The notes: generated by a model from the letters alone, not told the origin. Shown: positions 32,705 through 43,077, counted from the stretch's first letter. The stretch: DNA of 64,000 bases from Cricetomys ansorgei (GCA_026225945.1 JAMJFZ010004066.1:1-64000), one strand, 5' to 3'. Numbers and translations are program-made.

Positions 32705-33800
32705 AGGGTTCCCTCACCTTGACCATCCATGATCTCTTTCAGTTTCAAGCCATTTCTAAGACATCTTCACCTGTACTCTGCCAGAACCTTTGTTTACAAC
32801 CCAGAGCATTAGAGACTTCCTCTTCTCTTACAGCATGTGCTATGTACTGCTGCTCTGGGTGTACACGAGTTTGATGATGGTTTACATCTACGGGCATCTA
32901 TGAAATATCACAGGGGTGGGGGGAGCGGGGGGAAAAGGAGCTCTAAGTAGAGACAGGACATTCTGGTCTGCTCCCATTCTGATTAGAGCATTACATCCTA
33001 CGGTCTCCTCCCTAAGAGCTAATCCAGCCATATCAAAGCAAAGGAATCTCTGTTTACTAACACAGCAACGTACTAACATAGCAAATCTCCTAGGTCCTGT
33101 GAGTTCCTGTGTATGGCTAGGCAATAGCAATGTTGACGGGCACTTAATTTAATTTGGTGTTCATTAATCAATAAGAAGTGTAAAAACTTTGACCCTCTTT
33201 GTAGAATGGCCGGGGACTATTATGTACGTTGCTGTTGTTGTGGCTGCTATTGTTTGTTCCAATACACTTGGAACGTTTCCCAGAGGACACAGAGTAGGGA
33301 TTCAGAACCGGAAGTCAGTGCTGGGGACGTCCACGAGAACGTCTCCTCAGTAGCTCCCGTTCCCTTGTTGAGCTTCTCCTTTGGACTCTTCCTGCACCGA
33401 AGACCACCACCCCGGAAAACAGAAACTCAGCCAGAATCTCTCTCGTTTCAAAGAGGCTGGGAGCTAAAAATAGAGAATTCCAAGTTATAAGTCCGCGTTC
33501 TTAAAATCCCGTGTGTATCTTCAGCATAACTGTGATGTTTTCCCTCTGAATGGGGCCTTGGCAGCTCGCTAGTGTTGACTCTACACAAAAGGTCTGAACG
33601 TGTCGTCATGCTTGCTTCGCAGGGAAGAGGCTTTTAAACTTCGCAGAAATCCGTGGTCAACGTGTTCTCTGAGTATGTTTTTAAAGGACTTCTGCCAAAA
33701 AAAAGTCAGAATATTGATGGAGTAGTTACTACTAACGCCACAAATATTCCTGAATAAAGGAGAGCAAGATAAATTATTTACATATTTATTTATTATGGAT
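32705..33800. other. 1.1 kb repeat-poor stretch
   Basis: A plus-strand frame of 94 codons at 33206-33490 has no splice or domain support. Otherwise nothing seen. Confidence 0.35.
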
Positions 33801-33804
33801 TTTT

Positions 33805-33957
33805 TTTTTTTAATATTCTTGAGACAGGGTTTTTCTGTGTAGCCCTGGCTGTCCTGGGACTTGCTTTGTGGATTAGACTGACCTTGAACTCACGGAGATC
33901 CCTCTACCTCTGCCTCCCAAATGCTGGGATTAAAGATGTGTGTCACCACCACCCAGT
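33805..33957 (-). mobile_element. B1 SINE
   Basis: 'gagacagggtttttctgtgt', 'ccttgaactcacggagatcc', 'caccaccacccag'. Confidence 0.93.
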
Positions 33958-33969
33958 TCTGATTTATCT

Positions 33970-33981
33970 TCCCTCCTTCCT

Positions 33982-34041
<60 letters not shown>

Positions 34042-34068
34042 TTTTGAGACAGGGTTTCTATGTTGTAA
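33970..34068 (-). repeat. (CTTT)n tract ending in a truncated B1
   Basis: About 17 CTTT units pass into 'ttgagacagggtttctatgt', the antisense B1 tail end. The rest of the B1 is missing at the junction with the next SINE. Confidence 0.85.
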
Positions 34069-34069
34069 T

Positions 34070-34282
34070 CTCTTTTTTTATTTTAAAGATCTTATTTTTA
34101 TTTTTAATTGTGTGTGTGTGTGTGTGCGCGTGCACGCGCGCGCCAGAAGATGGTGAAGGTGACAGATCCCCCAGGGCTGGAGTAACGGGTGATTTCAAGC
34201 CACCCAATATGGGTGCCAGGAACCTAACTCCACTCCTCTGCAAAAGCAGTATGTGCTTTTAACTTCTGAGCCATTCTTCCAT

Positions 34283-34283
<1 letters not shown>
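34070..34283 (-). mobile_element. B2/B3 SINE
   Basis: TG/CG-rich middle (tgtgtgcgcgtgcacgcgcg), 'agatcccccagggctggagt' and 'cttctgagccattcttcca'. Confidence 0.85.

Positions 34284-34317
<34 letters not shown>
34284..34317. repeat. (CA)n microsatellite
   Basis: About 16 CA units. Confidence 0.9.
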
Positions 34318-34320
<3 letters not shown>

Positions 34321-34370
34321 AGACTTGTTTCAGGAGAGGAGTTGGAATATTCAAAGGCAATACTCTCAAG

Positions 34371-34445
34371 GTCTGGAAACGTGGCTCAGAAGCACAATGC
34401 CTCTTATACGTGAGATCCTAGGTCCAGTCTCCAACATTGGAAAGG
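34371..34445 (+). mobile_element. ID-like SINE fragment
   Basis: 'ctggaaacgtggctcagaag' and 'gtccagtctccaacattgg'; diverged. Confidence 0.5.
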
Positions 34446-34452
34446 GGAGGAA

Positions 34453-34765
34453 GACTGGGGAGACGGCTTAGTGAGTAAGAATGCTTCCTCTGAAAGCATG
34501 GGGGCCTCAGCTAGGATCCCCAAAACCGGCACAGAGGCCAGAGGAAGGAGTAGACAGACAGGAGAGTCTCTGGGGGGGGGGGGGTCCTTGGCTGGCCAGT
34601 CTTGTTGAAGAAGGGCAGGGTCTAGACTCAGAGAGAGACCTATTTCAAGGGAATAAGGCAGAGAATGACGTAGCAAGATGCACTATGCCCTCCTCCGTAC
34701 CAGTTGGCGGCACACGCGTGTGCACTTAAGTGCATACCTCGCACACTCCTGCATACACAAGAAAC
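34453..34765 (+). mobile_element. RSINE1/B4-family SINE with G14 run
   Basis: 'ctggggagacggcttagtga', 'agactcagagagagacctat' and a CA/GT-rich right end. A run of 14 G lies at 34572-34585. Confidence 0.65.
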
Positions 34766-34771
34766 AAATAC

Positions 34772-34885
34772 TTCAAATTAAGGTGGGAGACAATAGCCTT
34801 GGAAGTCACATGTTCCGAGTTGACAGACAACCTGACAGCTGAAGGGAAACGAATCCTTTTAAGGAATCTGTTTTCCAGATTCTCT
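34772..34885 (-). CDS. Candidate coding segment behind a strong acceptor, unknown gene
   Basis: On the minus strand a very good acceptor (cttcctgtttctattcccctag) precedes a frame that, after one base completing a codon, reads ENLENRFLKRIRFPSA and stays open for at least 37 codons up to the RSINE1 boundary. Composition is protein-like. The weak point is the other end: no good donor precedes the SINE, and an open frame continues into SINE sequence to a TAA. It could be a terminal exon or chance. Confidence 0.25.
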
Positions 34886-34889
34886 CTAG

Positions 34890-35280
34890 GGGAATAGAAA
34901 CAGGAAGACACAGATGTAAAATTATGTTTCAGAGCGAGAGGCAGAAAGCAGGAGTACCCCGCGCCAGGAGCCTCAGCTGATCACCAGAATGAGTGGAACT
35001 CTGGCTCTCCTATGGGAAGAAAGAGGCGAAGGGCTTGATGGCTGGGGATGCCAGATGATACTTGTGAGAATTCCAGTCTGCCTGGAGGTTAAGCCAGGTG
35101 ATGTCTCCTGGGATATCAAGTCTGGCATCTCCTTGGTAATGCTAGAGGCACACCAAACCTATTCTGCCCTCAGTCACTGTCAGGAAAAAAAAAAAAAAAA
35201 GCCCAGGGTTCTTTGGAAAACCAAAATTGAACCCCCATGTTGTTATGCATCTGAACCTGAGCCAGAAACAAACACATGTA
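34890..35280. other. Stretch without a recognised gene
   Basis: An A17 run at about 35185-35201. The open frame starting at 34989 runs into the minisatellite and is not taken as a gene. Confidence 0.4.
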
Positions 35281-35283
35281 TGT

Positions 35284-36069
35284 GCCCCTGTGGTTTCTGT
35301 GGTCCCTGTGGTCTCTGTGGTCCCTGTCTCCCTGTCTCCCTGTGGTCTCTGTGGTTACTGTGTTCCCTGTGGTCTCTGTGGTCCTTGTGGTCACTGTGGT
35401 CCCTGTGGTCTCTGTGGTCACTGTGGTCTCTGTGGTCCCTGTCTCCCTGTGGTCTCTGTGGTCACTGTGGTCTGTGGTCCCTGTCTCCCTGTGGTCCCTG
35501 TGGTCACTGTGGTCCTTGTGGTCCCTGTGGTCCTTGTGGTCTCTGTGGTCCCTGTCTCCCTGTGGTCTCTGTGGTCACTGTGGTCTCTGTGGTCTCTCTG
35601 GTCCTTGTGGTCACTGTGGTCTCTGTGGTCCCTGTGGTCACTGTGGTCTCTGTGGTCCCTGTCTCCCTGTGGTCCCTGTGGTCTCTGTGGTCCCTGTGGT
35701 CTCTGTGGTCCCTGTGGTCCCTGTCTCCCTATGGTCTCTGTGGTCACTGTGGTCTCTGTGGTCCCTGTCTCCCTGTGGTCTCTGTGGTCACTGTGGTCCC
35801 TGTGGTCTCTGTGGTCACTGTGGTCTCTGTGGTCACTGTGGTCCCTGTCTCGCTGTGGTCTCTGTGGTCTCTGTGGTCACTGTGGTCTCTGTGGTCCCTG
35901 TGGTCACTGTGGCCCCTGTCTCCCTGTGGTCACTGTGGTCTCTGTGGTCACTGTGGTCTCTGTGGTCCCTGTGGTCACTGTGGTCTCTGTGGTCACTGTG
36001 GTCTCTGTGGTCCCTGTGGTCCCTGTGGTCTCTGTGGTCTCTGTGGTCCCTGTGGTCCCTGTGGTCACT
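35284..36069 (+). repeat. 0.79 kb minisatellite, 9-bp unit ctgtggtcN
   Basis: About 80 copies of CTGTGGTC plus C, T or A, interrupted regularly by 'cctgtctcc'. Because 9 is a multiple of 3, all three forward frames stay open and give VVxVVx, LWSLWS and CGxCGx polymers, one joined to a unique 5' leader (360 codons from 34989). The reverse strand gives an asp/his/arg polymer. I regard these as artefacts of unit length. Confidence 0.95.
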
Positions 36070-36635
36070 AACAGAATATATCTTTCCTCCTGTTATATAA
36101 ACCACTGCTTTTTGCCACTCACAACCACACAGAGACCACTTCACAGAGAATTCCAGAATACTCCCATCCAACTTGTCAGTACACTCCTGCCCTATTGATT
36201 TATTCAGTCAAACTAGATCTTGCCTGATGTGGCCTCCGTAGGCCTTTACATAATGCACGCTGACCATACACACACTGAAAGCCTATCTCGAGAACTTGTG
36301 ACATATAACCAGGTCTCATCTCCGCCAACCACAGCAAGCAAACCTTGGCCAATCACAGGCAATTCAAATGATATACCTTCCTAAGTCAGCTGTCTCTGAA
36401 CTTTGCTTCTCTTCATACCTCATCTCTGACTCTAAATATGCTGCTGCTTTGTTCTAAAATTGTTACCATAACCTCAGAGGCCAAACCGATAGCAGGGCTC
36501 TGTTAAGACCTTTTAAGAGACAACAGTTTCTCCTGGTCAGAAGAATGGACTCTGCCTCTGGCCCTTGGGAGACAGATAACGTTCTGCTCTGTTTGAAGAT
36601 GAGGGCATTATGGGCTCGTTGGTTCCTTCCACAAG
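36070..36635. other. Stretch without a recognised gene
   Basis: Contains ccaatcac at about 36348 and TATA-like words, which would fit a worn LTR. This is too weak to call. Confidence 0.3.
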
Positions 36636-36639
36636 AGTT

Positions 36640-36920
36640 AATCCAAGGTCTGTGAGAGGCACAGAGGTGCCTTCTGCCTGACAACCAGAGTTCAGTCCCT
36701 GAGACGCACATGGTAGAAACGGAGGGAACTGACTCCCATAAGTTGTCCTCCGACTTACACAATCACGCCATGATGTGCTCAGATGTGTGCACACAAGCAC
36801 ACTCACACGAACATACACACATATACGTACACGCGTATGCACATGTATGCAGGTGCTCAAACAAAATAAATAAGCACTATGGAATAAAAGAACTTTAAAA
36901 AAGAAAAAAAAAAAAAAGAG
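36640..36920 (+). mobile_element. B3 SINE
   Basis: 'accagagttcagtccctgag', 'ataagttgtcctccgactta', a CA/TA-rich right side and a long A tail. Confidence 0.8.
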
Positions 36921-36988
36921 TTAACCAGCTGGGCCTGCCAATCATGTGGCCAAGACACCACCCCTCGGGAAGATGGAGTCACCAAAAG

Positions 36989-37220
36989 CAGCTGTTCTCA
37001 ACCTGTGGATGGTAACCCCTTTGAGGGGAAGGGGGTCAAACAACCCTTCCACAGGGGTCACCTAAGACCATCTGCATATCATATATTTACATTACAGTTC
37101 ATCACAGTAGCAAAATTACAGTTACGAAGTAGCAACAAAAATATTTTTATGGTTGGGGGGTCACCACAGCATGAGGAGCTGTATAAAAGGTCTCAGCCTT
37201 AGGAAGGTTGAGAACCACTG
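36989..37220 (+). mobile_element. URR1-type hAT element, copy 1
   Basis: Terminal inverted repeats cagctgttctcaacct and aggttgagaaccactg, body 'cctaagaccatctgcatatc'. Flanks accaaaag and ccctaaag agree at 6 of 8 bases, as expected of an old hAT target duplication. Non-autonomous: no transposase. Confidence 0.9.
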
Positions 37221-37239
37221 CCCTAAAGCAACGTTAAGG

Positions 37240-37665
37240 GGGCGGGGAGATAATTACCCCCCTTGGTGAGATAGTGTGCTTATCCTTCCCAGAACCCTCC
37301 CTCCGCAGTGTCCGGACAAGCCACCACCATGTGGCCCTGCCCACCTTTTTGAGCTAGTCAGAACAAACTTCATCTTTCTCCTTTTCTTTTTCTTTCTTTC
37401 TTTCTGTTTTCTTTTTTTTTTTTTTTTTTTCTGTCTCTTTCCAAAGCCTGGGCACACTTTCTCTGGCATTCTGGGCTTTCTCAGTTTCTCTGACTTCTGC
37501 TGTGGCTGCTTCCAACCGATGTGGTTTTCACTTCTATTTCATGGTGGTCCCCTGGGCAGCTGCCAAGATCGACAGCTCAGCTGCTCTGTTGCTCTCCTCT
37601 CTGTGTCTAAATAAAATTGTCCTAGAGCTTCCTTTCCAGTCTGTTTTAAATTCTTTCATTAACAA
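37240..37665 (+). mobile_element. Possible LTR-like segment with poly(A) signal
   Basis: A pyrimidine-rich tract (37380-37432) and 'ctctctgtgtctaaataaaa' (AATAAA about 37610) give the look of an LTR right half. No family recognised, no paired LTR. Confidence 0.3.
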
Positions 37666-38755
37666 GACTCAAAGGCAAAACAAACAAACTTTTTCCCAGT
37701 AACAGAATTTCCCCAGTAACAGAATTACAAGTAGAAACAAAATAAAAACTGTAAAACAGGACCTGTAGTTTTAGCGTACATGATACTGAAGGCTGTAGCT
37801 CTTGTCCACCCCAGCTCCCGCAGCTTCGTCGGCCACGTACAAGAAGATGACACATCTACCTCATGAGTGACTCAGCCCCTGGGCTGCTCCAGTCGCCGCA
37901 GCAGTTACCCACAGGCAGACCACACCCGAGCCTGTGTCACCTCCCTCACACGCTGTCCTGTCCTTCGGTTGTGCCTATCCAAATAGTCCTTTAGCTATGT
38001 CACTTGTACCCAGTTGGCAGGAAGTTTTCAGTAAGACCAGGAGAGTTTTGGAGGCAGGGGAGTTGGATAGAGTGAAGTTCAGGTGACCTTATACAAAGAC
38101 CACAAAATCAGCATATGAGAAAAACCCACTGGCAAAGAGGAAAACTGAGTACCCACCCCTTCTGAACGTCCACTTCTTCCTGTGGAGATAGGGTTTTTTC
38201 CTTAACAAACTGTCTTCTCTCCGACGCAGTGGCCAGCCGGAGCAGGGTCACACTGGCTCCTGAGAACCAAGTGTTTAATTTCCAGAGTTTCTCTCTGCTA
38301 GTAACTGGAAACTGGCCACAGTGACAGAGTACTACTATTAAGAAAAAAAGTGGGCCTGGCTTTCCAGACTGTGGTTTGCAAGATATTTTCCAGGACACCG
38401 CGGTGTTGTCCCTTCCCCTCGCGCTCCTCACATGGTCCCTGCCCTCCCGGGCACTCTTCACACCGTCCGGATCTCACATCTGCCCAGGACTTCCCCTAAT
38501 TGCACACCGATTGCGCATTCGTGGTCTTTTTCAGTCTTCTTTGATTTTTTACATTAAATTTCCCCACTCGGCCCCCATTCTCACCTCTCCTGACCTCTCT
38601 GCATCCATACACCTAAGCGCCAACACCCCCAGCCCAGCTTTAGACTGGCTCCCCTCTTTCCCTCTTTGTCCTGTCTCAACTCTCAAGCCATTTTGAAGGC
38701 TTCTCTCCAGCCCCAGAAAGAAGGAATTCAGCAAGAGAGTGAGGATGGAGGGAGG
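37666..38755. other. 1.1 kb repeat-poor stretch
   Basis: A 17-bp near-tandem word (cccagtaacagaatt) at about 37695-37728. A minus-strand segment at about 38157-38300 looks exon-like (see findings). Confidence 0.35.
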
Positions 38756-38756
38756 G

Positions 38757-38825
38757 TGACAGAGGTGGGGGTTGGGGGAAGCGGGGTGGGGGTGGGGGGG
38801 TTTGGAGGTGGGGAGGTGGGGGTGG
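38757..38825 (+). repeat. G-rich tract with quadruplex pattern
   Basis: Many GGG or longer runs separated by 1-4 bases over about 68 bp (gaggtgggggttgggggaag and on). Confidence 0.8.
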
Positions 38826-38887
38826 AAATGACCAAATTCCATTATATTCATGTACGGAATTGTCAGTTCATTAAAAAGGAAGCTTCT

Positions 38888-39058
38888 TAACTGGGCATGT
38901 TCTCTTTCGAAACCTGTTTAGAATCTTCCCAACACGCGGGACCCAGCTGAGGCAGTAGAATTGCTGTAAGTTCAAGGTCAAGCTGGGCTTAGTAGTTTCT
39001 CTATTACCTGGGCTGGAGTGAAAGCATCTCAAATATAAATGAATAAATAAATAAAATG
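38888..39058 (+). mobile_element. B4/B1-like SINE, degenerate
   Basis: 'aactgggcatgttctctttc', 'aagttcaaggtcaagctggg' and tail 'aaatgaataaataaataaaa'. Confidence 0.55.
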
Positions 39059-39094
39059 AATCAAGAGGCCTTTTTTTCCTTTTTCTTTCTTTAT

Positions 39095-39273
39095 TACGTT
39101 TATTTTCAAATTTCACGAGTGTGTACTGAATTTATAGCATTTCCCCTCACCACTCCCATGTGCCCCAAACCCGACTCCTCCATCTCATGGCTTCTTTTTT
39201 TTTAAATTATTACTGTTACATATATATGAATGATTATATAAATACAACCTGCTAAGTTCATTTAGTGTTGCGT

Positions 39274-39312
<39 letters not shown>

Positions 39313-39745
39313 CGTGCGCACAAGTTTTTAGAGCTGACCACTTGGCACTGGATAATCAATAATAGGGCTCATTCCTAGAAAAGATTATCCTTCTCTCCGC
39401 AGTTGTCTGTAGCTCTACAGCTAGGGCAGCGGCTCCCAACCTGTGAGTCTCCAATGACCCTTTCACAGGGGCCGCCTAAGACCATCTGCATGTCAGATAC
39501 TTACATTATGATTCACAACAGTAACAAAGTTACAGTTATGACATAACAATGAAAGTAATTTTCTGGTTGGGAGTCACTACGGCATGAAGAACTAACTATA
39601 TTGAAGGGTCTCGGCATTAGGAAGGTTGAGAACTGCTGATCTAGCGGGGTTGGGCTCGTGAGATGTCCCCCACCCTCTGGCGTGTCAATTGGTGGTGTTA
39701 TATGGCTTCAGCATAATATGTAGACAGGAGGACAAGCAAAGGTAA
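39095..39745 (+). mobile_element. Rodent dispersed repeat, split by URR1
   Basis: 'cccctcaccactcccatgtg', 'agagctgaccacttggcact' before, and 'cgtgagatgtcccccaccct' after, the URR1. Related to the 22.9-23.8 kb repeat. Contains a CA tract at 39272-39309. Confidence 0.6.
39427..39638 (+). mobile_element. URR1-type hAT element, copy 2
   Basis: Ends cagcggctcccaacct and aggttgagaactgctg. Flanks agctaggg and atctagcg agree at 6 of 8 bases. It interrupts the surrounding repeat. Confidence 0.88.
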
Positions 39746-39825
39746 CCATTAATGATGAAGGAGGGCTGGATGCAGGTGATGGACCCTTGAGTCACTAAAG
39801 ACTAAAGCTACTTTAGTTTCTTCCG

Positions 39826-39953
39826 GCTTTTTGTTTGTTCGTTGGAAACAGTGTCTCTCTATAAGCCCTGATTGTCCTGGAACTTGCTACACAGACCAGG
39901 CTGGCCTTGAACTCACAGCCTTCCTGTCTGCTTGTGAGGACACCACACCTGGT
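39826..39953 (-). mobile_element. B1 SINE, diverged
   Basis: 'gattgtcctggaacttgcta', 'gaccaggctggccttgaact' and 'caccacacctggtgg'. Confidence 0.85.
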
Positions 39954-40266
39954 GGGCAGCTTCTAGTTCTAACTTAGACACGAGTCTTCCGGTTTGCTAT
40001 TGCTGTTTGGTGGTGGATCCGTGCATAGAAATATCTTTGATAGTGAAAGCATGAAGTGCCAGCGCTTCACATGGCCGCCAGTGATGGCCAATGACTGCAT
40101 AGAACTTCATGGAGATATACAGATTTGGGGCCTGGTTAATTTTGTCGGCAGGTTTTTTTGGTTTTGTTTTGTTTTTATAGTTTGCAAGTTCTTTATTGAA
40201 AAGTTGTAATAAATGTATAAAGATATTTGAAATAAATGTGTGAAATAAAAAAAAATATTAAAAACA

Positions 40267-40406
40267 TTATCTGGGCGGTGGTGGCACACGCCTTTAATCC
40301 CAGCACTTGGGAGGCAGAGGCAGGCAGATCTCTGTGAGTTCGAGACCAACCTGGTCTATAGAGTGGGTTCCAGGACACCCAGAGCTACACAGAGAAACCC
40401 TGCCTC

Positions 40407-40449
<43 letters not shown>
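40267..40449 (+). mobile_element. B1 SINE with CA tail and target duplication
   Basis: 'ctgggcggtggtggcacacg' to 'aaaccctgcctcaaaacaca', tail entirely CA (40411-40448). 'acattatctg' lies on both sides. Confidence 0.95.
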
Positions 40450-40722
40450 TATCTGAATGAAGATATTTCTCTTTCAAGTTTAAGGGATTTGTATAAATGT
40501 CATTCTGCTCTCTTTCCCTTAAGTGAATCATTCCCGATATGCTAGCCTAAGCTTTGAGATAGTAGCTCTCATTTTATACACAGCAAAGTATGCAAGCAGA
40601 ATTTTACAGTTCGAAGCTTAACACAACCCTGGAAGTGATCCCCGTGGCCCTTTGCATCATCACAGTCAAAATAAAAATGCTCGCACTATTCATAAAAGCC
40701 AAGATATGAAATGGCCTAGATA

Positions 40723-40725
<3 letters not shown>

Positions 40726-40781
<56 letters not shown>
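40726..40781. repeat. (GT)n microsatellite
   Basis: About 27 GT units. Confidence 0.95.
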
Positions 40782-40782
<1 letters not shown>

Positions 40783-40873
40783 ATGTGAATGCTCTGGGAT
40801 TTCTTTTTCAGCCATAGAGAAGAAAACAATCATATTGTGAAGGAACTTCCTTATGGCTGAAAAAATCTTTTAC

Positions 40874-40875
<2 letters not shown>

Positions 40876-40910
<35 letters not shown>

Positions 40911-41004
40911 ATGCGCGCTCACCCAGCGTCAGCTCTAAGGATTGAACTGGGGTCCTCTGTAAGAACAGTACACACTCTTAACCACCGAGCCGGCTCACCA
41001 ACCC
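40876..41004 (-). mobile_element. B2 SINE, truncated, with TG tract
   Basis: TG tract 40876-40909, then 'aaggattgaactggggtcct' and 'ttaaccaccgagccggctca' antisense. Confidence 0.85.
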
Positions 41005-41298
41005 CAGAATCTATATTGAAAACAAACCAACAGGAAAAGTGGAAGGCAGGATGGGATACTCAGGAGGAGGAAGGGAGACTTCGGGAGGGGGGAGGGGAAA
41101 TGAGGGTGATTCAGGGTGCTGTGGGCCTGAGCAAACTACGTGATAAACGTCTGCGAGTGCGTGGGAATAAAACTCATCATTTTGACGTGAGGGTAAACAA
41201 AAATTCTTGAATACCTGTCAGCCTCCAGTTGTCTAATTCAATAAAAACGTCAACGAATACCTATCATTTGCTACGGTGTAAGAAGCAGATTAACATCT

Positions 41299-41427
41299 TG
41301 GGGCCTGGGAGACAGCTCAGCAGGTAAAGGTTCTTGTTGTTTTTCTGGCTGAGCCTGGCAACCTGAACCGACTCCTGTAAGTTGTCCTCTGAACGCCCCG
41401 TGTGTACTGTGTCAGGAGTGAACACAC

Positions 41428-41462
<35 letters not shown>
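41299..41462 (+). mobile_element. B3/B4-type SINE with (GA)n end
   Basis: 'cctgggagacagctcagcag', 'ctgtaagttgtcctctgaac', then a GA tract at 41432-41461. Confidence 0.75.
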
Positions 41463-41464
<2 letters not shown>

Positions 41465-41643
41465 TCCATACCCCAGAAGCATTTGTAAAATTCACATTTT
41501 AAAACGAACCAGCTGTCATCTTCGCCGCCCCCCCCACCTCCGCATTCCTGTTAATTCAGTTAGCATTTAACACTTTCAAATCTACATGGAAATGTCATTC
41601 CTTTACTTTCTTAGTCATCCTCCTTTGTGTTCCAGAAGCTCAC

Positions 41644-41866
41644 CTGTGGACTCCCAGAGTCTGACAATCTTCTCCAAAAGAGATAACAGCTTGTCGTCAT
41701 GGACAGCCTGAATTCTCTCCGTCACTTCACAGATAAGAGCCACACGTCTGCCCTCCAAGGCTCTGGCTGGTCTGGTTTCCACCCTCCCGTAACTCCATCC
41801 AGGCCTCCTCTTCCTCTGACTCCTCCAGCCCGGGGTCCACTGGGCTCCTTTGTTCTTTGGGATTCT
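41644..41866 (-). CDS. Candidate internal coding exon, 223 bp, unknown gene
   Basis: Minus strand: acceptor cccttacccctcctccaccactcaccag is written here in part as 'ctcctccaccactcaccag'; donor is gtccacag/gtgagc. The 223 bp are open in one frame from the first base for 74 codons plus one base. The second half reads GRRVALICEVTERIQAVHDD and then a leucine-rich KLLSLLEKIVRLWEST, a likely helix. The first half is also readable in another frame (rich in glutamate). The plus strand has a rival acceptor (cgtcacttcacag) and donor (ctctg/gtgagt) over 41740-41869. No family recognised. Confidence 0.33.
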
Positions 41867-41924
41867 CTGGTGAGTGGTGGAGGAGGGGTAAGGGGTGGAA
41901 TGGGAAGGTTGTTTGATCTTTGGT

Positions 41925-42228
41925 TCTGCCTGGAGGCCTTTACACAAATTATTCTCTCTGCCCGGGGAACATTCCCTTTCAGTTTCTATTGATTTCATCT
42001 CCTCTTTCTGGGATTTGGCTCAAACACCACCTCCCCAAAATAGCCCTCAGAGGGACGCTCTGGCAGGGCAACAATGGCAGGTTATGTAAACAGCAGTCAC
42101 ATCTGTCTCCTTAAGTAGTAAATAAACATCTTTATTTAACTGGCTGTCTGGTAAAACAGTATTTCTATGTATTTCTTGTTTATTCATCAATTCCTAGAGG
42201 TTGGTCAAAATACTCCACAAACACTTGT
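41925..42228 (+). mobile_element. L2 relic
   Basis: 'attctctctgcccggggaac', 'atttggctcaaacaccacct' and 'ttcttgtttattcatcaatt' follow the L2 3' region. Confidence 0.65.
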
Positions 42229-42465
42229 AACAATGAGCAGATACTGTGTGCCGGGAACTGGTCTTTGTGGCCCAGCCCTTGTCTGCAGGTTCCTGCACAC
42301 TGCACCCACCTGGATAAGCTTGCCACTGCTCCCAGTAGCTTGAGAAGAAGCTGATGTCCCTATCCTCATTTTTAAGATGATGAAACAGAACCAAAGAATC
42401 TCGTCTAGGGTCCCAGGATAACGCCTGATGGAGTTGAGTAAGAAATCCCAGAACTCACTTTTCTG
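42229..42465 (+). mobile_element. MIR relic
   Basis: 'atgagcagatactgtgtgcc', 'tcctcatttttaagatgatg' and 'tagggtcccaggataacgcc' follow the MIR core. Confidence 0.65.
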
Positions 42466-42617
42466 CAGCACTGCAGGGTCCCCAGTGCACCTCATGAATC
42501 CAGGGTGCTGGCTTCACCCTCATGACCCATTGTTTCTCAAAGGATTCTTCCAAATCAAGTCACACTGGGGTTCATGTGATTTGACATTTAGGGGCATATG
42601 CGCATTCAATCAGGATG

Positions 42618-42813
42618 GGGTTTTTTGGGGTTTTTGTTTTGTTTTGATTTGATTTGATTTGGTTTGGTTTTTTGAGATAGAGTTTCTCTGTTGTAGCTCT
42701 GGCTGCCCTGAAATTCATGCTGTAGACCAGGCTAGCCTCGAACTCACAGAGATCCGCCTGCCTCTTGTCTCCTGAGCGGTGGGATTAAAGGTGTGTACCA
42801 CCACCACCCGGCT
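42618..42813 (-). mobile_element. B1 SINE
   Basis: GGTTT/GATTT-rich tail complement, 'ttgagatagagtttctctgt', 'gaactcacagagatccgcct', 'ccaccaccacccggc'. Confidence 0.95.
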
Positions 42814-43077
42814 TGAATCCAGGCTTTTATACCCCTATGTTGGCCAGTCACTCATTTTCCTTGGTAGTGGTAGGAAGCAGGAGTGGGTACCCTGATGACA
42901 TAAAGGTGCTTCTGTGTACAAGACTCAGGTTCACAACTGTGGGCAAGCGAGGTTTGCCTCCGTCTCCAGAGAGGAGAACCTGGTGAAAGAAAAGTGCACA
43001 ACACCACACAACAGGGTCTCACGCAAGAGGTTTATTGGGGTGGGGGTAAGATATGGAGTGTCCGCTTCTGAGTGGGG

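Noticed and set aside
34989..36198. Long open frames of up to 360 codons over the minisatellite
   Set aside because: All frames are open because the unit is 9 bp. The 5' leader has no recognisable domain. Kept only as a finding.
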